Assembly (NCBI GenBank): GCA_025917655.1
Contig: CP084611.1
Coordinates: forward strand, 2,046,001 to 2,110,000
Length of the DNA: 64,000 bases
Direction of reading: 5' to 3'
From: Chlorella sorokiniana
Taxonomy: Eukaryota > Chlorophyta > Trebouxiophyceae > Chlorellales > Chlorellaceae
Positions 1 to 11,074 of the stretch are shown here, one piece after another (the first letter of the stretch is position 1; each line of letters opens with the position of its first letter). The notes under the pieces were generated by a model. It searched no databases and was not told the DNA's origin. It was given only the letters and a program-made list of their open reading frames with translations. Position numbers and translations under genes: made by a program.

Positions 1-1721
1 CCATTGCATGGACGGGGCAAGTTGACTGCAGGCCCCCACCCCACCCAGCCCACCTCTGCTGGGTTGTAGGCGCCGCCGGCTCGGTGCGAGCGCGCGATGC
101 GAGCGGAGGCGCGGCCCTCGGAGCGCGTGGGGCCTGCGCCGATGGCCAGCGCTGGGCTGCTGCTGCCGTTGCCGTTGCTGGTGCGCTGCGGCGGCTGCTG
201 CGCCTGCTGCTGCTGCTGCTGCTGCTGCTGGGGCCATGCGGCTGCGGCTGGCCCAGCGACATGCCCGCCATGCGCTGCACGATGTCGTGTTGCTGCATGG
301 TGTAGCCTGCAGGCGGGGAGGGAAGATGTCAGTGGATCGTGCAGACGCGCCGCACACCGTGTGGCCACAGCAGGCGTGGACCACTGCAGTGGTGTCGCAC
401 GCACCGCCGTGCGCCATGCCGTACTCGCCGCTGTGCGCGTGGTGCATCATGGGCGGGGGTGGCATGAACATCATTCCGGGAGGGCTGCCCGGCATGCCTG
501 CAGGGCGGCGATACGGGAGGGCAGCAGCGGGTGGGGTCATGCAAGATGCAGGGAATATGCCTCCGGCTCATGCTGGCCAGCACGCTGATGGGCAGAGCTG
601 GGCGGAGCTGACCTGGCGGGCTGCTCCCGTAGGGAGGTGGGCTGGCGCCAAATGGTGGTGGGCTGCCGCCGTACATGTGGCGGCTGGTGGGGCTGGCTGG
701 GTCGGACATCATGCCGTGGTGCTGCAGCGGCACCGAAATGAAGCCGGTGGGCAGCGGGGGAGCCGCCGTTGGGGAACACTGTGGGGAAGGGGGCGGTGGG
801 GGGGGGGGGGGACGCTCTCAGCGCATGGGGTTGGCGGAAGGGCATCGACAGAACAGCTGTGTGGCATGTGCTGAACTGTTGAGGAGACAGCAGCCTCATC
901 CAGGGGCGCGCCCGCCCGCCTGCTTGCGCCAGCGCCCAGGGGTTACCTGCCGGCGGCGAAGCGGCACGCTCGATGGGCCCCTCGGAGTGCGGAGGAGGCG
1001 GGTAGACATGGTACACGGGGAAGGGCGCGCCCCAGCCGTACGTGGGCATCATGCCTGCCACAACCCAAGGAGGGACGCAACGTGATGCAGGGGCACGCGC
1101 CACAACAAGCACCCCGCCTCAGCACAATATACGTAACACAGGCCGCACAGGCCGTTGCAGGTGCTCTACCTGGGTGAGGTAGCACGGGGACAGGCGGGGA
1201 AGCGCTGCCAGAGCGATGCAGGCTGCCGCTGCTGCTGCTGCGCTGCCGCGAGAGTCCCGAGCGAGGGGTGGGGGCGGGGATGACGTCCCGCGGCGCGGAG
1301 CCCTCGTCTCCGCCACGGCCAGCCTCCTCCAGACGTTGCTTATCCATTGCTGGGATCCCCTGCACGCACCACCAGCCCTGTGCACGAGCTTGAGCAAAGA
1401 CGCAATGGTGGCCAGAGCACCCGCGGTGATGCATTCTGAAAATTTTGTGCCCCTTCCAGGAAAGAGGCTTGCAGCGGTGCAATGCTGCCACAAAGTCAAA
1501 GCGGCCATGAAGGTAAGGCGAGTGTGTTTCCCATCGAACCGGGGGCGTTGACGTACCTCGGGAAGGGAGTGCTGCAGGGCCTCGCTGTCCGGGCTCCCGC
1601 AGCGCTGGATGGGGCTTCCAGACTCTGAGGTTTCGCTTTCTGACCTGCTGCTTACGAAGCTGATTGCCGCGGGGTTCAGGGGCCGCAGGGAGTCGGCGGG
1701 CTTCACGGCTGCCGTCGACAT
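1..1721 (-). CDS. Unrecognised Pro/Met/Gln-rich protein, 3' end beyond the window
   Basis: I do not recognise this gene. The start MSTAAVKPADSL is at 1721. Exons 1721-1557, 1359-1170 and 1054-947 join in phase. They give a Ser-rich N-terminus (SRQRSSSSGSLHRSGSASPP) and then a stretch rich in Tyr, Pro and Met (MMPTYGWGAPFPVYHVYPPP). Later exons near 750-620, 500-410 and 308-60 encode MYGGSPPPFGASPPPYG, Met/Pro/His-rich sequence, and a polyglutamine run (CTG repeat read in reverse) ending in GGAYNPAE. The low-complexity composition suits an RNA- or DNA-binding regulator, but I see no folded domain. Two frame jumps are present, at the 947/762 junction and at the CCCC run just before the polyglutamine. 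The rest lies left of base 1. Confidence 0.6.
204..230. repeat. (CTG)9 microsatellite, coding polyglutamine on the minus strand
   Basis: About nine CTG units, read as CAG (Gln) in the minus-strand gene. The reading frame slips at the adjacent C run, so the true repeat length and frame need checking in reads. Confidence 0.85.
798..811. repeat. 14-base poly-G run
   Basis: An unbroken run of 14 G in an intron of the minus-strand gene. It is a likely site of length error and can form G-rich secondary structure. Confidence 0.85.
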
Positions 1722-2155
1722 TTTCCCCTAGAAGGGGTGAGCGGCCCAGGGAGGAATTGCAGACGGTTTGAGGCGGGGTAGAGCCTTCGGCGCCTTATTG
1801 GCACCCAGAGCGATATTCCTCTGATGCCGCATGTGCCTTGTCGAGAAGTGCATGCTGTGGCGCAAACAATGGTGGATGGAATGAGCTCATCGATTTCGTG
1901 TGAGCGACCAACGAATTGCAGCCATCTACGCAAGGGACCGAGCAAACGCGGCAGCTGTTGCTACCTGCCCAGCAGCTGGTCGGCGCCGAGCAGAGTCTTT
2001 GCCTGGCAAGCCGCTGTTGGAATGTGTTGAATGGAAGTGGTGCAATGCTTCTAATCCGCACACACCAACACAGCACAAGCGACTGATGCAAAGTGCAAAC
2101 CCGCTGGAGAACGTACGAAAGACGAGCCGGCGCTTGGTTCCATTGCTGCTGGGAC
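1722..2155. other. Spacer between the first gene's start and the GH16 stop
   Basis: About 430 bp holding the promoter and 5' leader of the left-edge gene and the 3' UTR of the GH16 gene, both on the minus strand. I see no conserved reading frame or repeat. Confidence 0.5.
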
Positions 2156-4019
2156 TCAGGCCAGCCTGGCAAACACTCGGATGTAGTCTGCCTCCAGAGA
2201 TGCTGGGAAGGGTGTACTATCGTCAGGAGGCCCGGGCCATTCACCGCCAACCGCCAGGTTCAGCACGAGTGAGAAGGGCTGGTCAAAGGCGCCGGCCAGT
2301 TGGCGCCATCCGTCGACGTCCACCAGCTGTTGAACTCCTCGCGCCTCTTGTAGTTTGCGTTCACCCTGCAGTGCACGATCAAGGAGGGGACACCGTGTAA
2401 AGCTTTGCTGCGCAACATGTGGCTTGCACACACACGCGGCAGCGCACCTGATGAAGTCACGCTCCCAGTCCAACCCGAACTGGTGGAAGCTGTCAGAGTA
2501 AGTCTCGTCCTGCAACTCGGTTTCCACCGTGCTCTTCTCGTTGCCCGGCCCTGTGACACGCCAAAAGGGGGCACGCGATGATCAGGCAGCAGCCACTCAA
2601 GTGCAGTGGTACAAGGCAAAAGGCAATGCGGCGCAGAACTCTTCTCCCTGAATCCCAGCCTCCTTCCCTGAAACGCACATGCACCGCCATAGTGCAGGCC
2701 TTGCACCACTACTGAGTCATCAATGCACTCCATGATATCAATCTGCGCAGCAGGCACTTTGTTTACTGCAAACTGGGCCAGGGTCGCGCCACATCACCGC
2801 ATGTGTCGACTCCAGGGCGCATGCTGATCACGAGTGGATCAAGCCGCTCACCTCCCCAGACGCTGGCCACTTTCCGTATTTTGTCTCATTCTTGGGTACC
2901 ATCCAAAATGCCGACCACAGGCCCGGGCCCTCCTTGGGAACCTTGATGCGCCCCTGGATGAGCAGCCTGCTAATTGTTTTCCCGTTGGGCAGCTGCATGG
3001 CACAGCAGGCCAGGCAGTTGTCGGTGTCAGCGGCATAGGCAGCTTGCAGCAACCTGCATCGTGTTTTGATTGTTTGCGCATCAACTTAGCGCCGTGCAGA
3101 CCTTCATTCCAGGGTACCAGCTGTCCACGGATCGGATGCGGCCAGAAGTGTACGAGTTGCCATCCTGCAAAGGGAAGGCAAGGTTCTGGAAGCACCATTT
3201 GTCGCACAAGCAGATGTCATGGGCTGAACTGCAATGAAGCCTTGCAGGCTGAATCCCGCCCATGCACCTTGAGAGCGGTGATGATCAGGCTCGAGTTTGC
3301 CACATTCACGTTGTTCATGCTGTAGGTCTGCAGGACATACGACGGGTTGAACTCACAGGCAGCAGAACTCATGGGCAGCAGAACATGAGCGCCAACTCTC
3401 AGAGTCAACACCCAGCAACAGGCATGCAGCAAGCGCGGTCGGGCACCCACCTGCAAACCCTCGCTGGTCTGCTGGGTGGTGGCTGGATCGAAGGCCCACT
3501 TGGTGGTGTCCAGTGCCGAGCCGTCAAACTCGTCGCTCAGCAGCACCACATCAAAGCCGTCGGGCACTTCCACCGGCGGCGCGGGCGGAGCAGGCGGCGG
3601 CGGAGCGGGGGACTTGCCACTGCAGGCGCCTGGACAGGCGCTTGGACAGGCGCTGTCCTTGGCGCCGGCTGTGCAGGCGTGCCTGTGGAAGGTGCTGCAG
3701 GTGGTGGTCTGCGAGCTGCGCGCTGAGGCGGTGGGTAGGCAGTGGGTGTGCCGCTGCTGCTGCTGCTGCTGCTCTGGTTCACAACTTGTGTCACGATCAC
3801 AGCGACCAAGGTGGCCACAGATGCCACCAGAAGCACCACCGCCACCCACACAGCCGCCTTCATCTTGGGGGTCAGGGGTGGCGATGCTCCACTGGGTACC
3901 CGCGACGCTGTACCCGCCTCGACGTCTCGGGGCTTCAGCGGCGTGAGCGCGGCTGCTGGAGCATTGACAGATATAGTCGCCCGCGGCAGCGGCGGCCTCA
4001 CGCCGCTGGGAGGCGCCAT
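2156..4019 (-). CDS. GH16 beta-1,3-glucanase-like enzyme, type II membrane protein
   Basis: A glycoside hydrolase family 16 enzyme expected to cleave or remodel beta-glucan. Exons: 4019-3451, 3351-3268, 3164-3102, 2992-2852, 2742-2685, 2550-2448, 2365-2156. Residues ~1-50 are cytosolic, followed by one hydrophobic segment (AAVWVAVVLLVASVATLVAV) and a Ser/Pro-rich linker, so the catalytic domain should face the lumen or wall. The domain has LLSDEFDGSALDTTKW, GRIKVPKEGPGLWSAFWM and the catalytic motif GEIDIMECID, whose two Glu act as nucleophile and acid/base. The Met bulge is typical of the laminarinase clade. It ends with FSLVLNLAVGGEWPG and a conserved C-terminal strand. The frame slips by one base at a five-base G run (3607-3611) and again near 2305 inside a conserved motif, which I read as assembly error. 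Its upstream spacer carries two G-boxes. Confidence 0.92.
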
Positions 4020-4491
4020 CCGGGCAGGCTTTCAGCTGCAAGTCAGCAACTGTCGCAGGCGAAGGTTTGGTCGCTGTCCTCCAGCTGTCGCGTGTTTCCT
4101 GCTTAAAAACGACGGCGATCAGTGGAAATGGCGCGACGATGGCTGTTTGCGGCTTTTTGGGGAAACCAACCAGGGCGCCAGCTGGATTGCAGGGCCCTGC
4201 AGGGTGAACCTGTTGCACGAGAATGCTTGTTTGGCGCCTCGCAGCTTCGTTATATGACATTTTAGGTAAGAATCGTATAAGAGAGACACGTGTAAGAGAG
4301 ACACGTGAATGGACCGAGATGGTGTGTTCAACAGGAGACGGTGACAACGTTTGCACCTGCCCGCCACCCACCAAATAGCTCACACAGACAGTTACAACGG
4401 ATTAAGTGCAGAACAGCAGCCAAGGTTGAAGCCCAAAGGCTCAAAAGAATGTTTGCGCTGCTGCTTGCGGTTACAAATGCAGCCGGGCGCA
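4020..4491 (-). promoter_or_regulatory. GH16 upstream region with CLPTM1 3' UTR
   Basis: The 472-bp spacer between two minus-strand genes. Near the right end are two TGTAA motifs (minus strand, 4392-4396 and 4471-4475) that suit poly(A) signals for CLPTM1. In the middle is a duplicated 15-bp unit containing CACGTG. No gene is visible. Confidence 0.55.
4278..4307. promoter_or_regulatory. Tandem 15-bp repeat carrying two G-boxes
   Basis: The unit TAAGAGAGACACGTG occurs twice back to back. Each copy holds a perfect CACGTG (4287-4292 and 4302-4307), about 270 bp upstream of the GH16 start. G-boxes are bound by bHLH and bZIP factors in plants and algae. Confidence 0.7.
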
Positions 4492-7400
4492 TCACTTGTC
4501 CTTCTTCTCCTCAGCCAGGGGTGCCTCCTGCTCAGGCTCAGGTCCTGCCGCAGCCCTGCGCTGAGTGGTACCGCCAGCTGGCTTGGCCTGGGCCTCGCCG
4601 GCATTGGCATCGCTGCTGCCTGCTGCACCCTGCTGGGGGCTGTGGCGCCGTCGCCGTTGGCTGCGGCAGCCTCCTCCTCCTCTTTTTCCTCATCGTCATC
4701 ATCATTGGGCTCGTCCTCGGTGTAACCAAACTCGTTGGCACGCTTCTTGTCGACACGGTAGATCCAGCGTTGGTACAGGTAGATGAGGAAGATGAGGTCG
4801 TCGCGGAACACTGGGGGAAGGGGGAGGAGCGGCTAGGCGGGCACACAATCACACCGGCTTGAGTTTCACATCACAGCTGTGCACTGTAGAGCAATGTGCG
4901 ATGCTGAGACATGAAACAGGGCCGTGCAGAGGCGGCACTGGCCCACGAACGCTGTGCTTGCATGCTTGCGCACCTGCCAGGCGGTGCAGGAACGGCATGG
5001 TGATCACCCAGGCAAAGAGGTCGTCGATGATTGTGTTCAAAAACTTGTACGTCATCTGGCGCCTGCAGGTTGAAAGGCATGAAACACTAGGAATGTAGGT
5101 CGCAAGTCCAAAACCAGGCAGCCAGGTGCGGTTGCGCGCCACTGTCACCGCCACGCTGCCCGAAACTCCTTCATCCCAACCCACCAGGGCAGGTGGGCCA
5201 CGCTCTTCAGACGGTAGTTGAGGTAGAGCTGGGGGCACATGAGGATGAAGCCAAAGGTGTAGACAGCGCCCACCAGGGAGTTGAGCACCCAGGAATACCA
5301 TGACTTGTGGGTCTGGTACATCAGCGCGTACACAGCGTAGCCGCCCACCAAAGGGTAAAGCGCGTAGCTCAGGTAGCGCATGGCCTCTGAAGACGGGGCA
5401 GAGAAGGGGGGGAAGGGTCGCAAGGGGGGTGGGGGGCAGGCAGCGCACAGGCACACACCGCTGGCCACAGGCCTTGCACATGCCAGTCCCACGCCAGCAT
5501 CGCCAAGCATCGAGGGAGAGCCCACCAGGCAGCCACCACCCTGCGCCCTCCCCATCAACCTGCCTCGGCCGCGTCCTCCCTGCCCGACCCCCACAAACCC
5601 ATCACGTCCGCCACCCACCTGCATCGTACTGGTCTGTCTTGCTCCGCTTGTACGAGCCGCGGTCCCGGATGGACAGCCAGGGCAGGCCCGATCGCGTGCG
5701 CACCACCTCCACCTTCATGGCCTTGGTCACCTTCCACAGCTCGATGAGGGTGCCCACCCCCGTGGACAGCAGCACCACCGCCGACGTCTCGCTGTCCAGC
5801 AGGTAGAGGAAGATGACGATCTGGCAGCCCGCGTTGATCAGGATGGAGCGGGCTGCAGAGGGGGGGGCAGTTGTTGCACGGGTTGACGAGGGGGGGGCTT
5901 CTTGGCAAAGTGCCCAGGCTGCAGGCGGTTTTCAGCAGAATGCAAGGCAGGCAAGGGCGCCCGCACCCGACAGCCCGCGCATCGATTTGTTGTTCTTCCA
6001 AAAGCCTGCACGTTTGGAGAAGAAGAGGCAAATTTATGAGCACACCCTTGGTACACAGAATCACGAGATCAGGCAGCACAGCGTCCTCTTATGAAGCGCT
6101 CACCGATGTCGTTCTTGAAGGCGAGCATGTCGAACACTGCGTGCAAGGTGGGACATTGGTTTGGCTGGGGCCAAGCTTCTTGGATGACAAAGCAGCGCTG
6201 CAACCCGGTCCGTCAACCCCCGCGCTCAACCCCCTCTCCCCCGCCTCACACACACACCAGAGTGAAGCAGGGACACCACCACGGTGACGGCCAGCAGGAG
6301 CGGGTTGCCCTCCAGGAAGATGCGCTTGACGTCGTCCGACTCGCCGTCGTTCATGGCGCCCCACTCGCGCTGCATGGAGAACGAGTTGTCCATCTGCGGG
6401 GGGAGGGCGCGGCTTCAGAGCATCCGTGAGCAGAGAGGCCCGGGCAGGCGGCCGAGCGGGGGTGTGAGTCGGCTGCCAGGCGAGCCCACCTGCGAGAAGA
6501 TCATGTACTTCCAGTGCTGAATGCTGCCCAACTCGAAGTTCAGCTCCAGCTCAGACAGGCTCGAGTTCACAGGCACCTGGGGCAGGAGGGGCGGGCGGGC
6601 AAGGCATGCTCGAGCTGTGCTGAGGCATTCAGCTCACAGCCCCGACAGGGGACCAGCACTCCCGCCTGCTGGGGCGGACGTCACGGGAGATGGGCGGCCA
6701 GCGCGGTGTGGGCCGGCCAGCGCACCAGGTAGTCGCGCAGCAGCCAGAAGTCGTTGAACCAGATGAGCGGGCGTAGGTCATGGCGGCGTCATCCACGTCC
6801 ACCAGGCCCTTGTACTGCGGCGGCACCGCCATCGCGTTGAACTTGCTGCGGCAGGGGGTGGTGAGGGGTTACAGGTGCGCAGCACACAGGTGCGCAGCGC
6901 ACAGCCTCAGTGCGGGGGATGCATGCGAGACAGGCAGCGGGAGAAGCGGGTGGCCCCCGGAGCCCGGCTGCCCCCCAGTCGCCCACCTGAAGTCGTCCAC
7001 CATCTGCACGGTGATGTTTGGCTTCAGGTAGGAGATGATGACGGTTTCGTTGCCCAGGGACACATCGTCCGGCAGGGCGACGTCGTCTGCACCACCGGCG
7101 GGCATGGCAGCAAGGGCGGCGCCATCACCGCCGCAGCCATCCGGCAGCGAGGACCGAGGTGGGCGTGTGCTGCTGCGTACTGGCGCTTAAGCGACCTACT
7201 CTCGCACTGATCGGGCGTCACATCGCCACAACGCGCTGAAAATGCCTCACCCGTGCTGTTCTTGCCCGACAGCAGGTTGACGCCCGCCTTGGCGGCCCGC
7301 TTCTTGCGCCACACATTGAGCGGGGAGGTGCGAGCAAAAGTGGCGGTGCTGTCGAAAAAATCGTCTGCATTGGGGGCCGCCGGGGGGGGGCGGGGGGCGC

Positions 7401-8150
7401 GCGCGCGTAAGGGCGGGCCAGACGACATAACAAGTCGCGGTGCGCGAGGGGCCCAACCTCTCGTCCACCCAGGGGGCTGGTCAACCTACCCTTGGGGTTT
7501 GGCGACGCGCCGGTGGGCACAAACACCGCATGCACGTAGACCGAGCCGTTGGCCTGTACTGCAGGGGACGGGCGGTACACATACTGCAGGCGCCTGGGCT
7601 CCTGCTGCTCAGCCAGCGGCACCTCGAAGGTGCTCCAGATGGGCGTGGCGGCGGCCGCCACTGCCTGCCAGCTGGCCTCTTCGGAGATGTACAGGTGCAT
7701 GTCCAGGGGTGCCCGCGTGGCAGGCGGGCGTCAGAAACTGCAGGCAGGGGGCGTGGGGCGGGCACTCCGGCTCGTGACCGCAACACACTGTGACAGCGGC
7801 GGCGGACTGAGCCTGAACGGCGCTGCCGCGGCCCACCTTGGCGTCCTTCCCGCCGGCGCCACCCTGCTGCCCCTTGTTGCCGCCAGTGAACATCTTCATC
7901 ATGTACCACATCACCAGCATCTGAGGGGGAGACGGGCTCAAGGGTTGTTGTCAGCCTGCTGCGCTGGCAGCTGCTGTGCATACGTGCGAACAACCAGCAC
8001 AGGACAGGACAAGATCGTGGCCGCTGCCTGCGACGGTGGACTGGCCGTTTACCCGGATGATGGACTGGAGGAAGCCTCCACGCTGTTGCTGCTGGCCCTG
8101 GCCGCCTGCAGCGCCGCGGCGGCACCATCGGCAGCGGCGGCGGGGGGCAT
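4492..8150 (-). CDS. CLPTM1: CLPTM1-family multi-pass membrane protein
   Basis: Member of the CLPTM1/CLPTM1L family of ER membrane proteins. Animal relatives act in receptor trafficking and, for CLPTM1L, lipid scrambling. Thirteen exons: 8150-8053, 7920-7837, 7737-7490, 7364-7251, 7086-6987, 6845-6726, 6576-6490, 6393-6258, 6136-6104, 5852-5619, 5386-5185, 5062-4974, 4810-4492. Family landmarks in order: LQSIIRMLVMWYMMKMF, LDMHLYISEEASW, IWFNDFWLLRDYL, IQHWKYMIFSQ, VFDMLAFKND, SILINAGCQIVIFLYLLDSE, WYSWVLNSLVGAVYTFGFIL, YKFLNTIIDDLFAWVITMP and VFRDDLIFLIYLYQRWIY. The tail is acidic and ends EEKKDK. One-base slips occur in exons 1, 3, 6 and 13, each at or beside a C-rich stretch and inside conserved sequence. 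Expression of a full-length protein is likely once these are resolved. Confidence 0.94.
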
Positions 8151-8805
8151 GTTATGAGGCTCCTGGGGAGGCCTGCACGACACCGGAGCACGAGGATTGA
8201 AATTATACCAGGGAAACGACCGGAATTCCTGGGCTGGCTTCAGATGAGGTCGATCACCACGACTCTGCGCTCGCTCTGATTGCGGAGGGATGCAAACCGG
8301 CACCGAGAGGCCTGTGCATGGCCGATGAAGTGGCCCACAGTTGTTGCTGGCTCGCTGCAGACCCCCAAGATCCGCACCTGGTGCAGTGGCAAAGCGCTCG
8401 AGTCCTTATCAACCGTGATGGCACAACATCACGCTGTGACAGTGCATGGAGGCGCCATGCAGGTGCATGTTCTACCTGGACGCTGGGCAGGACAAAAATT
8501 GCAACGCCATGCGAGAAAAACGGTCCCCGGTGTAGTCAAACATTTGGTCCAATGTTTTAGTCAATTCAATCTCCTTCCAGTCACGCATAGCTTTGAGTGG
8601 CAGAGGTTTACAATGGGTGGTCTTCCCGTGCCTAAGGTGGGCGCTGGATTGTCGTCGGGCAATCGCTAGCACTGTTTGAGCGTTCAAGGGTTGTCAAGAC
8701 GATAGATGCCGGGCTTCCGCTTCCCCCACTGTGAAACCTGTCCGTGTGCTGCATCCCCTGTGTTCCAAGCTGCCCCCATATCATGTGGAAGCATGGTCAT
8801 ATACG
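8151..8805. promoter_or_regulatory. Divergent spacer between CLPTM1 and uL18m
   Basis: 655 bp between two genes pointing away from each other, so it must hold both promoters. Its base composition is less GC-rich than the genes. I see no clear TATA box, repeat or reading frame with splice support. Confidence 0.5.
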
Positions 8806-9345
8806 ATGGCATCCGATCTGAAGCCCAGCGCCACCAGACGCTGTGCTCTGCCGCTGCCGCCAGTCGAAGCTCGCCTACGAGCTTCCCTGCCCATCAACTT
8901 TCGCGTGCAGGCGTTCCGCCTGAGACTGTTCTTCAGCAACAAGTATGCGTATGCACAAATCTGGCGGCTTGCAGACAATCAAGTAGTTGCAGCTGCCAGC
9001 ACAATCGAACCGCCGGTTCGGGAGGCTCTCCAGCAGGCGGGAGTGACGCCAAGCTGCCAGGAAGCGGCTGCTAGGTACGGGGCGTGGGCGATTCCTGTAC
9101 AGTATTTGTTTGCCCTCTGTAGTATCTGTTTGTCCTTGAAGCAGTACCATCGATGGTGGTTTTCTGGTGGAGACCATGCCCTCCCGCCCTGGATGCCTTG
9201 CAGAGTTGGCCAGCTGCTTGCAGAGCGCGCGAAGCAGGCAGGCTTGGAAGGGGTGCATTGGCAGCGGCAGCACGGCGAGCGGTACCATGGCAAGCGGAGA
9301 GCCTTGATTGAGGCCATGAAAACAGCAGGGTTGCCACTGGTCTAG
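8806..9345 (+). CDS. uL18m: Mitochondrial ribosomal protein uL18 (L18p/L5e family)
   Basis: Large-subunit ribosomal protein that binds 5S rRNA or its site. It resembles the plant mitochondrial form, with an early LRLFFSNKYAYAQI strand, then VVAAASTIEPPVREAL, and the C-terminal AGLEGVHWQRQHGERYHGKR typical of the family. Exons: 8806-9074 and 9204-9345. The join AAAR/VGQLLAERAKQ restores the conserved helix, with GTACGG as donor and TTGCAG as acceptor. The encoded protein is about 136 residues and ends at TAG. I chose ATG 8806 because upstream in-frame codons offer only GTG. No frame slip is seen. Its 3' end faces the ING gene 172 bp away. Confidence 0.9.
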   Translation: MASDLKPSATRRCALPLPPVEARLRASLPINFRVQAFRLRLFFSNKYAYAQIWRLADNQVVAAASTIEPPVREALQQAGVTPSCQEAAARYGAWAIPVQYLFALCSICLSLKQYHRWWFSGGDHALPPWMPCRVGQLLAERAKQAGLEGVHWQRQHGERYHGKRRALIEAMKTAGLPLV

Positions 9346-9517
9346 GGCGTTTGGGTTTGCTTGATTGTCGCTTTACATTCCTGCTGCTTCTGCATTGCTC
9401 TACATTCATCCAACAATGCTTTGAAAAAAACCGTCATGTTGGCAAGTCAATATTACAGGGTCACGGGTCGATGTGTCAATCATGTTCCAATCAGTCAGTG
9501 GTTTGAGCTGCCGTAGG

Positions 9518-10819
9518 TCACCCATGCTTGAGGCAGTCTTTGCAGAACCACTTGCCCTTTGGGCGGTTCTCCTCCGTAAGGCCCACGCAGCCAAAGTGGA
9601 ACCACTCGTACGGACAATCTGCATGACAGCGACAAGCAGCCACAACATGACTGGGCACAGCGTGACCGCAGGGCGCTGCCTGCGCTGGTCGACCACAGCA
9701 GAAGGCCTCGCATGCCTCATACCTGGGTTTTCGCAAGCAATCATCTCTCCAAACGAAATGCGCTGGCAGTGGCAATACTTGGGTTCGCTCGGGTCTGCTG
9801 AGGCCAGCGCCAACTGCAGCCACAGCAAACAACAGGGCGCGCCTTTTGTACCGGCGCAGGTAGAGGAGCTCAACTCGAAGTGGTCCCGTTTCTAGCCAAC
9901 TGCTCGTGTGTGCCCACCTGATACTGCTCCTCAGCCGTGAGTTTGCGCTGCTCGCCATCCTTCCGCTTGCGCTTGCCCAGGTCTAAGCCGCCGCCGGCGC
10001 CGCCAATGGTGGGCTCTGCAGGCGGCATGCCCAGCCGATGCCGCTCTTTGGCTATCTCTGCATCAAACGCCTTGCAGTCCTTGTCCAGCTTTGTGATGTG
10101 GCGGTCGATGTAGTCGTAGATCTGTGGGCGTGGAGGGAGGGCAACCACATCAGCGCGCGCGCAATCACCACCATCCATCCACACAGGCCATGACCAGCCA
10201 TGTCATATACGTATCGCGGCAGCAACTCCCCGACATGTGGTTGTTGTTCGGGCGCAGCGACAGCCACCTGCGTGGCAATGGTCAGCTTTCGTCGCTCAGC
10301 TTCACCAGCTCGTTCATGGCCGCCTCTATCCGCTCCGCGCACTCCCGTTCCACTGCTGCTGTGCTGCTCGCTGCCGCTGCTTTCTGTCGTTTTGTTGGGG
10401 AGCTAACGGGCCCTGCACTTATCGAGGAGCAGGAGCGCACATTGATTACGCGGGAGGCGAGTTGATTGCTGACGCACAGTGCCTGCCATTGCCGGGCTAG
10501 ACGCGTGGGGAGAAGGAAGGAGGAAGCAGCTCATCTTCGGCCGGCATGTTGTACAGAACTAATTGTCTTGCCTTGCTGTCGATCAGCTGCCGCTTTGAGG
10601 TGCTGCAGCATGTCGGCGTCAACTTGCTGTTGCAGGCGGTAGGACCGCTCGTCCAGCTCCCGCATGAGGCCAAACTGGCGCTGCAGCTCAAGCGGCACTT
10701 CGGCTACACCTGCACCGACCCAGATTATACTTTCGAAGAGCACCGAAGCAGCCCAGAAAGGGTTGAGATAAGTGAGGCTAACACTTACTCTCTATGTAGC
10801 TCCGCAAGTAACTAGCCAT
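9518..10819 (-). CDS. ING: ING-family PHD-finger chromatin protein
   Basis: Inhibitor-of-growth proteins are nuclear subunits of histone acetyltransferase or deacetylase complexes. Their PHD finger reads H3K4 trimethylation. Six exons: 10819-10789, 10709-10555, 10383-10268, 10121-9918, 9813-9723, 9618-9518. The N-terminal ING helix domain includes [28 protein letters not shown] and [16 protein letters not shown] basic linker ([12 protein letters not shown]) follows. The C-terminal PHD finger begins [17 protein letters not shown] and ends [19 protein letters not shown], and all Cys/His ligands of the Cys4-His-Cys3 set appear present. One base is missing near 10285 at SDEKLTIATQ. A TGTAA on the minus strand (9373-9377) is a plausible poly(A) signal. 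Confidence 0.94.
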
Positions 10820-11074
10820 TGTACGCGTGATTACGGTGCCGAAAACTCAGACAACCAAAGCCGTCGGAAGAGGATGGCAACGGTGCGGCAGACTAGCTTG
10901 CGGGCCTGGCAGACGAGAGGCTCTAGGGAGGGATGACTTCGTAGCTTAAATAGACCATGACCCATTCGAACGAAGTCTTCTCACGCTGCCGGTGCAGGTG
11001 TCCTGCCCCGTCAGCGATGTTGCCCCGCCGCCTCTCCTGCCAACCGCCTTTAGAGTGCACACCACTTCACACAA

